Shown here: one piece after another, positions 49,040 through 60,200 of the stretch
How the letters are laid out: each line of letters starts with the position of its first letter
Numbering within the stretch: the first letter of the stretch is position 1
Source: Cyprinodon diabolis
Lineage: Eukaryota; Chordata; Actinopteri; Cyprinodontiformes; Cyprinodontidae
Direction of reading: 5' to 3'
Length of the DNA: 64,000 nt
NCBI GenBank assembly: GCA_030533445.1
Contig: CM060066.1
Span: forward strand, 35,968,235-36,032,234
Translations under genes and position numbers: made by a program
Notes under the pieces: model-generated
What the model saw: the letters and a program-made list of their open reading frames with translations, nothing else
What the model was told of the DNA's origin: nothing
The model's database searches: none

Positions 49040-51939
49040 TGGCTGACATTAATCCCATGTTTCACCAAGTTTATGTCTCTGAAAAACATGTCAACTTCCT
49101 CCGTTTCCTGTGGTGGCATCATGGTGACACATCAAAACCTGCACAGGAGTTCAGGATGTTGGTTCATTTGTTTGGAGCAGTGTCTTCACCCAGCTGTGCA
49201 AATTATGCTCTGCAAAGAACTGCTGATGATAACGCACAACAGTTTCCAGCTGAAGTGGTTGATACTATCAAATATAACTTTTATGTGGATGACTGTTTAA
49301 AATCTGTTCCCACAGAAGAAGATGCAATTCATATGGTGAAGAGGCTGACGGACCTCTGCTCTAAGGGAGGATTCATGCTCTCAAAATGGGTCAGCAACAG
49401 TCGCACAGTGCTCATGTCCATTCCAGAAGAAAGGAGAGCAAAAGAAATTAAGAATCTGGATTTGGACACAGATGAACTTCCGGTCGAGAGAGTACTGGGT
49501 TTACAGTGGAGCATTGAAACAGATGAGTTCAAGTTCAGAACCTCTGTGCAAGACCGCCCACAGACCAGAAGGGGCATTTTGTCTGTGGTTAGTTCACTAT
49601 ATGATCCCTTGGGAATCCTAGCTCCCTTCAGTATGCCAGCTAAACTGCTGCTACAAGAACTTTGTCGACAAAACTTGAAGTGGGATGAAGTTATTCCCCA
49701 TTCTCTTTGTAGGAAGTGGCTCGACTGGCTGGAGGACCTCCAGCTGATCTCCAGTTTTAAGGTGGATCATTGCATCAAACCAAGCTGCATCAGGAAACCA
49801 GACAAAGCACAACTTCATCATTTCTCTGACGCAAGTCAAGACGGCTATGGAACAGTGTCATATTTAAAACTGGAAAAGAATAACATCTCACATGTTGCTT
49901 TCATTCTAGGAAAAGCGAGAGTTGCTCCTATGAAGCAAACAACAATTCCCAGGTTGGAACTGACCACTGCTGTTCTTGCTGTCCGAGTCAATAAACTGCT
50001 GCAAAAGGAGCTGCAAATACAATTGGAAAAACCTGTTTTCTGGACTGATAGTACAACAGTACTAAAATACATCTCCAGTGAAACCAAAAGATTTCACACC
50101 TTTGTTGCAAACAGAATCTCTGTCATCCGAGAAGCAACAGATGTGAATCAGCGGAGATATGTTTCCTCCAAGGAAAATCCTGCAGATAATGCATCCAGAG
50201 GCATGAGAGCTGAGGAGTTCATTAAATGCAGGAGATGGATAAATGGGCCTGAATTTCTCCACAGATCAGAAGAGGAATGGCCTAAACTGGTCGTGGATCA
50301 CCATGCAATTCCTGCTGATGACCCAGAGGTCAAAAGGGACCTAGCCATGAGTGTTCTTGTGAAGGAGTCACAAAATCCTACAAGCTATCTGATTAATTAT
50401 TTTTCATCTTGGACAAAGCTTAAAACCTCTGTTGCCTGGTTTTTAAAGCTGAAAAACATTCTGATGCTGTTGCAACAGAAAAGGAAGGAGTTTGCTGCTG
50501 CAGACCTAAATAAAAATGAACCAGAAAATCAAAACAAAGCCCTAGACAAGCAGATTGAAAGATTCAAAAACACTCTGAAGAAAGAACATCTGACTCCTGA
50601 AGACTTGGCCAAGGCAGAACTAGCCATTATTCAGTTTGCACAACAACAGAAATTTAAAACTGAACTGGCTTTAATCACCAGTGGCCTTAAAGCAGTCTCT
50701 AAAAGAAGTTCTTTATACAAACTTGACCCAGTATTGGATGCTGGGGTCCTCAGAGTGGGTGGCAGGTTGAATAAATCAGCCATGCCTGTCGAAACAAAGC
50801 ATCCCGCAATTTTGACAAAGGATATGCATGTGTCTACACTGATTTTACGCCATATTCATCAACAGTTGGGACATGCAGGAAGAGCTCATATGCTGTCAAG
50901 ATTAAGACAAAAATACTGGATAATAAATGCTAATTCAGCTGCCAGAAAAATCATTTCTCGCTGTGTTGTTTGCAGGTGTAACAGAGGAAAGTTTATTGAA
51001 CAAAAGATGGCAGATCTGCCAGAAGAAAGAGTCCTGCCAGCCACCGCTCCTTTTACAAATGTTGGATTGGATTACTTTGGTCCTGTAAGTGTTAAAAGAG
51101 GACGAAGCCTCCTGAAAAGGTATAGAGTTCTGTTCACTTGTTTCACCAGCCGTGCAGTGCATCTGGAAATGGCCTGTACCCTCGATACAGATTCCTGTAT
51201 AAATGCAGTCCGCAGGTTCGTCTGTAGAAGGGGCCCAGTTTCCACCATCAGATCTGACAATGCCACAAATTTTGTTGGTGCAAATCGAGAGCTGAAAGAG
51301 AGTTTAGCTGAACTGAATCATGCTAAAATTCAAAATGCTTTTGTGCAGGATGGAATTAAATGGAACTTTAACATCCCAGCAGCCTCTCACCAAGGTGGAG
51401 TTTGGGAGCGTCTGATTCGTTCCATACGAAGTATTTTGGTTTCAGTTCTTAAAGAGCAAGTTTTGGATGATGAAGGGCTTCAAACAATTTTTTGTGAAGT
51501 TGAAGCCATATTAAACGACAGACCCATCACTAAAGTTTCTGATGACTCAAATGATCTTGAGGCACTAACACCCAACCATTTGTTGTTGTTAAAAACCAAA
51601 CCAGTTTTGCCACCAGGATTGTTCAATCAAAAGGATCTTTTTGTCAGGAAAAGGTGGAAACAGGTGCAATACATGGCAGAGCTGTTCTGGAAAAGATGGC
51701 TTTCTGAGTACTTACCTCTGATGCAGGAAAGACAAAAATGGACAAGAACTAAACGATGTCTCACTCCTGGAGATGTTGTCTTAATTGCAGATTCTACAGG
51801 AACATGGATGATGGCCAAGGTCTTGAGTGTAAACCAGGATGCAAAAGGCTTGGTCTGCTCTGTGCGATTACAAACAAAGACTAGCGTTCTCGAAAGACCC
51901 GTGACCAAACTTGTTTTGCTACTGGAAGCATCAACCTGA
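48931..51939 (+). pseudogene. BEL/Pao reverse transcriptase, RNase H and integrase block
   Basis: A 1002-codon frame; the first codons are shadow and the conserved part starts at [13 protein letters not shown] near 48970. Reverse transcriptase has the YVDDC catalytic box near 49281. A Pao-type RNase H region follows with [12 protein letters not shown] and [10 protein letters not shown]. Integrase has the HHCC zinc-binding segment ([12 protein letters not shown] then CVVCRCNRG) and the catalytic core [17 protein letters not shown] and [13 protein letters not shown] with its Glu, followed by the C-terminal DUF5641-type domain. This is the best preserved part. Comparison of the junction with the expected domain shows that roughly 30 residues are missing from the fingers region between WYIP and LLQGPDL. 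Confidence 0.92.
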
Positions 51940-52019
51940 GGAATTAAGGACATGTTTGAGGGAATAGCTCCTTTTTCTTCATTTGTAATTGTGACAGTAT
52001 TCACAATTAGGGGCCGGAG

Positions 52020-52476
52020 TGTTGGAGCTATTTATTGTTTATTTCTTTATCCATTTGAATTGTGTTAATTCCTAAACTTATATATTTTTTTGTATTATTT
52101 ACAGACTTAATTTATAGGTTAATTGTTGCATTTTTGTGCATCTATTTTTTGTTGTTTTATTATTATTTTTTTCTTTATTTTATGTAAAACAGGAAGAAAT
52201 GTGGGCGGTCCACTTTCTATAATTTTAGGAGCCTGGTAAGGACCAGCAGGCATTTGGGTTAGGGGCCTATGGGTTTTTACCAGTGCAAGAGAGGTGACAG
52301 AGCAAGGAAAGTTTGAACTCTGTAATGTTACAAAATATAGGAAATAAATCATCTAAACATCTACAAGTTTGGACTTCCACTTCTTTTGCCTGCATCAAGA
52401 AAACGTGACCCCAGTGCCTATAGTGGCTTATTGGAACTTTATTGGATGTTTGGTTTGACAAACAATTGCCACTACA
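52020..52476 (+). repeat. BEL/Pao 3' LTR
   Basis: This 457-bp partner of the 5' LTR has the same TG...CA ends and is followed by CTTCG. It lies 1.8 kb upstream of the dgke start codon and in the same orientation, so its promoter, if active, points at dgke. Confidence 0.95.
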
Positions 52477-52481
52477 CTTCG

Positions 52482-53232
52482 GTTTTCATTCTTTTCCTGC
52501 TTTGTGTGTCAACTTTCACGATTGCTAAGCAACAGACCTTACGGCGGTAAAACAGCCAAAACTCTTCCGGTCTCCTTATTTTCAAGTATTCGAAGGATCC
52601 AGTCTAGGTAGACCGCGTCCTTGGAGGATGCAGCCCAGGTTTTCGAACAGAGCCACAGTCTGCTGCAGGGAAGTGTACTTGATTTGAATTCACCGCCAAA
52701 ACGCATCCTTATTTTCTTTTTATTTATTTATTTTTCATTGAAAATAAAGAATATCAATGACAATCAAACAATCAACAGTCAAACAATACATCAATAATGA
52801 ACATTACAAAAAAACAAAACAAGATCACAACTCCTATTAACTTCAATAGAAATTTGAGGTTAGAACAAGGGGGGGAAACAAACAAAAAAATAATTAAATT
52901 ATTATGAAGAGGAGACTAACTGAAACTCGTCCATTAAATCAGACAATTTATTTGCTTTAAGGTTCTGCATCTTTTTCAGACATCGGTTAAAGGAGGAAAG
53001 TTCGTTTTTGAGAACAGAGAATGAGAGGGAGTATTTTGCATAACGACATTTATGGATATAATATTTGGCTATAATCATCAAAAGCATTAAGTTAGAATTC
53101 CACATTTTTTTCATTGATATATAAACCAAACTGGATTATTTGTAAGGAATTAAAGTCCACATTTATAGATCTAGATCTGAAGTCGATCCCATAGGTTTCT
53201 TACTTCTTTACATTCATAAAACAAATGATTAA
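52482..53232. other. Intergenic DNA with promoter-like patch near 52500-52650
   Basis: An X-box-like ATTGCTAAGCAAC lies at 52521-52533. A block beginning TCTCCTTATTTTCA at 52571 (to about 52632) is duplicated at 53953-54012 (shared CGAAGGATCCAGTC and GAGGATGCAGCC). The rest to 53232 is A/T-rich without a gene. Confidence 0.5.
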
Positions 53233-53947
53233 AGGAATAGTACACCCAAAACATGATTAGCCTTCATTTTCTACTCACCCCCATGCTGAACAACACTCTG
53301 GAGTACTTTTTTGATATCTCAAATGCATCTGGAGATCTGGGAGGCTTCTTGCTGTCTGCTGACATTCAAATAATGGAGGTCTATGGTGCCCGAGGCAGAA
53401 AGGTCCATAAAAGTCCACAAAAAACGTGTCAATATTCCTCCATACTGCTCGTCCAATGTATTCCAAGTGTCCTGAGCTTCCATAATTTACTCGAAACGAA
53501 GTCATTTAGAATGTTTTTAGAGCATAAACAGTAGTGTAAAGGATTTCCTCCGAGTTCACGAGTCTACGGAAACCGCGGCAGACCAAACCAGATGAAAGTG
53601 CGCATTCAGCGTCTGCTCTTGATAATGCAAGCGTAGAAGAAGAAATGTGCTGTTTACCTGTGCAAAGAAAGAAACAACGAAAGAAAAATGTCTGAGGACT
53701 TCAGTGTTGAGGAAGAGCATGAGTTCTTTGCCGAGCTGAATGCGCACTTTCATCTGGTTTGGTCTGCCGCGGTTTCCGTAGACTCCTGAACGCGCTTTTA
53801 GGAAATCCTATTTGAATATCAGCAGACAGCAAGAAGCCTCCCAGATCTCCAGATGCATTTGAGATATCAAAAAGTACTCCAGAGTGTTGTTCAGCATGGG
53901 GGTGAGTAGAAAATGAAGGCTAATCATGTTTTGGGTGTACTATTCCT
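53233..53947. mobile_element. Foldback DNA element with long inverted arms, TTAA target
   Basis: The ends are TTAA then AGGAATAGTACACCCAAAAC on the left (TTAA 53229-53232) and the complement followed by TTAA (53948-53951) on the right. About 110 bp of terminal sequence is inverted almost perfectly (for example GATATCTCAAATGCATCTGG near 53314 and its complement near 53850). A second inverted block (GACCAAACCAGATGAAAGTG near 53581 and complement near 53745) surrounds a loop near 53620-53730. The left arm holds extra sequence (about 53372-53550). This is a TTAA-type (Kolobok/piggyBac-like) non-autonomous family common in fish. Confidence 0.85.
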
Positions 53948-54084
53948 TTAAGTCTCCTTATTTTCACAGACCTCGAAGGATCCAGTCCACACAGAACGAG
54001 GATGCAGCCTTTAAAATCGATGTTTGTATAATCTCTTCCAGGAAGTCAGCCTGTACTTCTCGTGTGGAGGAATTATCTTGATGT

Positions 54085-54283
54085 GCAAATTCTCTCTTCA
54101 GAAGTGACGTCAGGGTGACGTCGTCCTCTTCCTGTTTGTAGTTTTCCTGTCTTCAAACTACAGAGCAGCATCCTGTTGATGCCAGAGAACATGGCCTTAG
54201 CGGTAAAACGTTGCTTGTTGGTGACTCTGCGCTTCTCTTCTCGTTAAAATCCGCCCGTCGTGTGTGTCCGAACCGCGGCCGCC
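54085..54283 (+). promoter_or_regulatory. dgke proximal promoter and 5'UTR
   Basis: A perfect cAMP-response element TGACGTCA is at 54105-54112, followed by TGACGTCG at 54116-54123 and an ETS-like CTTCCTG at about 54128. This would place a CRE about 170 bp upstream of the start codon. The start itself sits in GCCGCCATG, a strong Kozak context. Confidence 0.6.
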
Positions 54284-57200
54284 ATGTGCCAGGAGGGGGG
54301 CGAGGCGCAGCAGGAGGACTGCGGCTCCAGGGAGGAGTGGACGCTGTTATTCTGGACCTCTCTGGCCGTCATCATCCCGGTCATCCTGACGCTGTGGTGC
54401 AGCGCGCAGCGCTCCAAGAGGAAAACCTACATCAAGGAGTTCTTCAGGAAGAGCAAACACGGCTGGCATTACACCGACCTGTTCAATAAGCCCACCTACT
54501 GCTGCGTCTGCTCCCAGCACATCCTGCACGGAGCTTTCTGCGACTGCTGCGGCGTGTGCGCGGATGAGGAATGTTTGCATCGGGCCGACCGGAGCCTCAC
54601 CTGCAAGGAGATCGTGGCTCCGTCCCGACCCGACGGAACCATGGAGCACCGCTGGGTCCGCGGAAATGTGCCCCTGGCTAGTTACTGTGCTGTGTGCAAA
54701 CAGCAGTGTGGTACCCAGCCCAAACTGTGCGACCTCAGGTAACCCCAGTCATAGACAGGGGCGCAGCTGGATGGGGGCCATGGCCACCCTTAGCCAATCA
54801 TTGGCCACCCCTAACATTTATTTCCCTCTAATACAGACAGTGGCAGCAATAATAATCTCAAGTGGAATATTCAAAACATTTTATTTTTCATATATTAACA
54901 ATTACTTGACAACAAAAACACTGTGGTTAATTATGCACATCAATATACTAACATTAAAGATGATAAATACCGAATTCAAGCAGAAATAGATTTTGTGTTT
55001 TATAGGGTGAAGAGAAACTGATGTGTCTCTGCAAGTCATCTAGGAGTCTTCAGTGAAATCATAGATACATTTTTAATAAAAACATTTTAAATAATCAATT
55101 TATGTAGATATTAGTGCTTGTAAATATCAATTTTATGCAAAAAGATTACTGATAAAAGTAGGTTAGTAATCTGGAAAGCATGGATGTTTGGATATATTTG
55201 TCTGTTTTTTAGCAAAGGCTGTGGGAAAGTATAGTTTGTCTCTATTTAGAAAATATGGATGTTTTGCTCGTTAATTTTCCTGTTGGAACAGTGCAGATTG
55301 ACCCTGAGGTTCTGGTGCCTATCTACTTTCGTCCACCCCTCTGTCTACATTGGTTATTGCCTGGCCACCCTTATAAAAAATTCTGGCTACACCTCTGGTC
55401 ATACATACAGTCAAATATGCAAAGTACTCTAAACTCAGCAAGGATTTATACATTCAGGTTTTGTCAGTTAGGTAAATAAACAAAGAATCTGTAAATCTGT
55501 AGCCCATATATACGTTATTTTAGTTTTTTTTATAGGAAAAATATAAAATCGTTGTCAAGAGTCTTTGAGACATATCTGCATCCGGTGGCGATTAGTAGAA
55601 GATGATCTTTATTCATAGTAAAATCAACTGTAACCTGTTTAATCATATTCTAATAAAAAAAAATAGTATTTGTCAGTAGCCTTTTTGTTTTTTGGTGAGC
55701 AAATAAACAGTAATCTCATTGCAATGTTTTGTCTAAGCTTAAAAGTATAGATAAGATCAGGTTTTACTGTCACTATCTTACTTTACAGAAACTATATATA
55801 TAAAATAGAACAGAATATAATAGAAAATAGAATTTCTATTCTAAGATCTGATTCTACTGACCTTATCTTACTTTGCAGAGGCTATATACAGAATTGAATA
55901 GAAAGTAGAACTTCTATTCTAAAATCAGGTTCTACTGTCCCTATCTTACTTCTCTGAGGATATATATAATATATAAATAAAATTGGGTGGAGGGCTAATC
56001 ATTTAATCTCATTATAAACAGAGACTGATTTTTCAATCCAGCCTCATGTTTTAGTGTTTCATTTAACCTTAATAAGCCGAAGCAATGATCTATGAAAAAT
56101 TAATCAATTTTGAATCGATTCCTTTACATTTTTGTAAAATCGATATCTAGCGAATGAGATCGATTAGTTTTATAGTGACGCGCGTTGACTGAAGACAGTA
56201 ACAAATGGAGGCTGACCAGCAAACCCCCATGTAGTTTTTACAGACAAAGCTGCAAATATAGTTTGTGCATTGAAGATTATGCAGCTCATGAATGTCTGAG
56301 TGAGTGAGGCCTTTTCACTTTTCACAAACAAGTTTGCTCTTATGAGACAGTTTTGTTCACATCTCAAGTTTAAACTGTCTGATTTACAAGTTTGCACTTT
56401 GTGTTTAATGTGACAGGAAAAAATAAAATACATGAGTATTTTGAAACACAATTGAACCACTTTCATTATTGTAAAAACAGATTAAATCGATTTAGAACTG
56501 TATAAATCAAAATCTAATCGAGTCAGGACTTTGGTGAAAATACCCAGCCCTACTCCTCTACTTTTCAGCAGTACAGCTCCCAAAGCTGCAGCTTCACTGT
56601 TTACGCCTCAGAGCCTCGGCGTCTGTATCTCTGACGTCTGCCTTTCCTCTTATCCTGGGATGTTGACAGAACCCGTCTGACAGACGGAGATAAAACACAC
56701 TTAAACTCTTCAAGGTTTCCATAACAAAGAAGGAGACGTTCCACCTTTATAGCTTAATGTCTTTTGGCTCTCATATCATATGGCTCTCATGTTTCACATT
56801 TATATCATCATTTTAGAAGAAATAAGTTGATCATTCTAGGTTTTAGTCTGGGGTAAAAATCAGGCAGATTTGAACCTTGTATCTTGAATAGTTTTCTTCT
56901 GATGACCAGGCTTAGGGATCGCTCACATTCATCCCCATATTTCTAGTTTAACCCCAAAATGTCAACACTGTCTGTGAGCAGCAACAACTCTTTTCTTCTT
57001 CTTTGATTGGTTTTTTCTCCCTCTGCTCCTCCTCTAAGGTGCGCCTGGTGTCAGACCACAGTCCATGACGACTGCGTTGATGGCTTAGCGGATGGAGATG
57101 TGTGTGATCTGGGCGAATTCCACAGCCTCATCATCCCTCCGCACTACCTCTACCGCGTCAACAAGTTGCGGCGCCGGCATCCTGATGAGTTCAGCAAGGT

Positions 57201-60200
57201 AAGGCTTAAATGACCATTTTTTCTTATGTAGTTCTAAGTTGTATATCTAAGCAGAAAAATGAATATTGAACTCCCGTTTTTTGTTTGTTTTTGCGCTCTG
57301 CAGCTGGGGGCCTCCTGTGGGAGCAGCTGGACTCCTGTATTGGTTTTGGCCAACACACGAAGCGGCAACAACATGGGGGAGGCTCTGCTGGGAGATTTTC
57401 GAACCCTTCTCAACCCTGTGCAGGTCAGTGTCTCTTGCTTCGTTTGTCTCCCTCCAGGTGCGTCGCCCTCCGTTTTGATCAGAACGTCTCCATCCTTCTC
57501 CAGGTGTTTGACCTATCTGAGCTGACTCCTTCCAAAGCCCTCCAGCTGTGCACCTTACTCCCCCCCGGCAGGGTCCGGGTGTTAGTATGTGGAGGTGATG
57601 GCACTGTGGGCTGGGTCCTGGATGCAATTGATTCAATGAAGCTCAAGGTAAGATTTTTATATCTTCTTTATGTTCAATCCGGTCCAAAACCTTTTAAATT
57701 AGCTTTACAATTAATAAGATACTTTTAATCAATACCAAGTGTAAAGAAAACTGGAGGAAATGTGCACCACTGCCTGTTTGGTGCATTACAAGAGATCTTG
57801 TACTTGTTTATTAGGGATAATTATGCAGACCAGCACCATTAAATTTATAGTTTGGACATGAACAAGATTTATCGTTTTCACATGTTTTACAATTAAAAGT
57901 TGTATTGAGTCTCCTAATATTCTGACAGTCCTAACTATAATCCAGATGCTTTTAAAAATCCCCTGAGTGCATGGAGTCCTCTTATGTATCATTTTTATCT
58001 CAGTATACGTTCTATGAAAACCTCTGAGGACTTTTAGAGAACAATTTGAAACAAAGCAGACCCATGAAGCCCAAGGAATTTCACTGTGAAATTCATGATC
58101 GTTGTGGTCAAGTTCTTACCAGAGCTTATAAAACAGTATCCTAACTAGGGCGGGGCGATATCAACTCAAATCAGTATCACCATAAATTGGACAGTTTTAC
58201 CTCGATAACAATAAATTCCCCAGCTGCTCTATCAGAATTAAAGGCATGTGCAGGAAATGCAACTGAGCTATTTATAATTTATACATTTAATAAATCACAT
58301 TTCATATTACTTTCAATTAAATATTAAATTATTGTACCCATTCAGGTTTGAACATTAAACAATGTCTCATTGAACAGGTGAAAAATGTTTCCTCTCTTGC
58401 AAACATTTTTGTGCAAAGGTAATGGAGCCTTTTGCACATCTTTAAACTAAACAGCTTGGAGGTTAGATGTGTTACTATTGATAGACCCGATTTCAGAAAA
58501 AATTAGCGTTTCGTGTTCTTTTGCTCAACATCTGTGGCGTAATTTTGGTGCCACCAATCTGAGTTTGCAATGAGAACAATGTGCGTCGTTTAAACCCTCA
58601 CATCCTCGCCCAAAACGACTGCCACGCGCACAACTCTGACTACGCCCTCTTGACCTCTTCTCTGCACGCTCAGCTATGTTAGACGCTTCTTCAATGGGGT
58701 TATCCATCATTCTCTTTATTTTGCTTCTGCCCGGATCAGTGGAGTCAAATGATCGCACATGCTTCACTTTCTTATGCTGCGTTCACACCGAACGCAGCAG
58801 GAGCAGCCAGTTTACATGCAAAGTCAATGGTTGACGAGCGTCAGGACACAGCAAAATGTCCCGCGGCGTGTGTTGAGCAGCAGGCGCACCTCTGGGATGT
58901 GGGGGTCTGAGCGGCTCCGACAGAAATAATATTGGAAGGCAGGATGGTAATCTGGATGAACTGACTGCAGTGATTACGTTTTCAGGTGGATTTTCTCACT
59001 TAAAACATAATAAAACTACTTTATTCCCACTGATCGCAGCAAACATAGCTGCAAGGCAAAGAAAGGATAGAGTAGCTCCACCCAACGCGTGTCAGGGCCA
59101 CTTTTCCACTGCGCAGCCAGACCAGCAAAGATGCTTCAGCCGTGCGTCAGAACTAAACTGGTACAAGCAGCGAAAATGAAGCAGCAGACACGTTTTTGCT
59201 GATCCTGCTGCGTCCGGTGTGAACGCAGCTTTAAAGGGGAAGGAAATACCAGCCACCAGTGCACACAAGAAAAACGGCAGAATTATTTGCCGACTTATTA
59301 ACCGAATTTACCGACATGAAGGTAACTGTAAACATCCGGTGAATCGCCTAGCCCTAATCCTAACCTTTGAAATTATCATGAAAAACTGTTTTGTTTATTA
59401 TCTCAAATGGAAAGAGCATAAGACAACCGAAAACCTACCAAGATATGGACTTCTACAGAGCAGCTGGAAACAGACTTTGGATGAGTTGCTGAGATTCATT
59501 GCTAAATTGGGAGAATGTGTTTACCAGGACAACTATTAGTATCATATATCTGGATTTTAGTGTAAAACGAGGAGAAGAAGGAACTCATAGTAACTATGAG
59601 TGACAGTTTTCCAGTAGCCTTGTAGGGGATCAGCAATAAGCCACTTATCAAATGATATTTAAAAAAACACATGAAATGCAGCAGTTCCCCTGTCTGTACA
59701 TGGTGGTGGCAGCATCATCCTGTTGGGATGTTTATTTTCAGCAGGGATAGGAAGGCCGATTAGCGCTGATGAAGGGAGCTTAATAAAGAGCAGTAATAGA
59801 GGACAGCCTGTTAGAGGCCAAAGTCTAAACCTAAAAACATATACATGCAGCATATCTTTAAATGAAAATCAAACAAAAAATTCATGGTATTGCTTTACTT
59901 TGTGTTGGTGCATCCCAATAAATCCCAAAGGTTTTTGTTTGTAGTTCTACAATCTGTAAAAAGGTTTAAAAGATGCTCACTTTTGCTCACTCCATGCCAC
60001 TAAGTCTATATTTGTACTTTTGTATGTTATTATATTTCCCTATGTTTTCCTTTTCTTTCAGGACCAAGATCAGTTCATCCCCAGGGTGACTATTCTGCCT
60101 CTGGGAACAGGAAATGACCTTTCCAACACTTTAGGCTGGGGAGCTGGGTATGCTGGAGAGATCCCCGTGGAGCAGGTTCTCCGTAATGTTCTGGACGCCG

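Larger units (their letters stand above)
45056..52476 (+). mobile_element. BEL/Pao LTR retrotransposon, full length but defective
   Basis: The element is 7421 bp. LTRs at 45056-45516 and 52020-52476 start TGTTGGAGC and end ACA. They are flanked by the 5-bp duplication CTTCG (45051-45055, 52477-52481). A purine-rich tract (AGGGGCCGGAG) precedes the right LTR. The LTRs differ at only a handful of substitutions plus small indels in T/A runs, so insertion was recent. The internal order gag, protease, reverse transcriptase, RNase H, integrase (including the C-terminal DUF5641-type region) is the BEL/Pao order. The coding region is broken at several places (see separate entries), so this copy is not autonomous. 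Confidence 0.96.
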
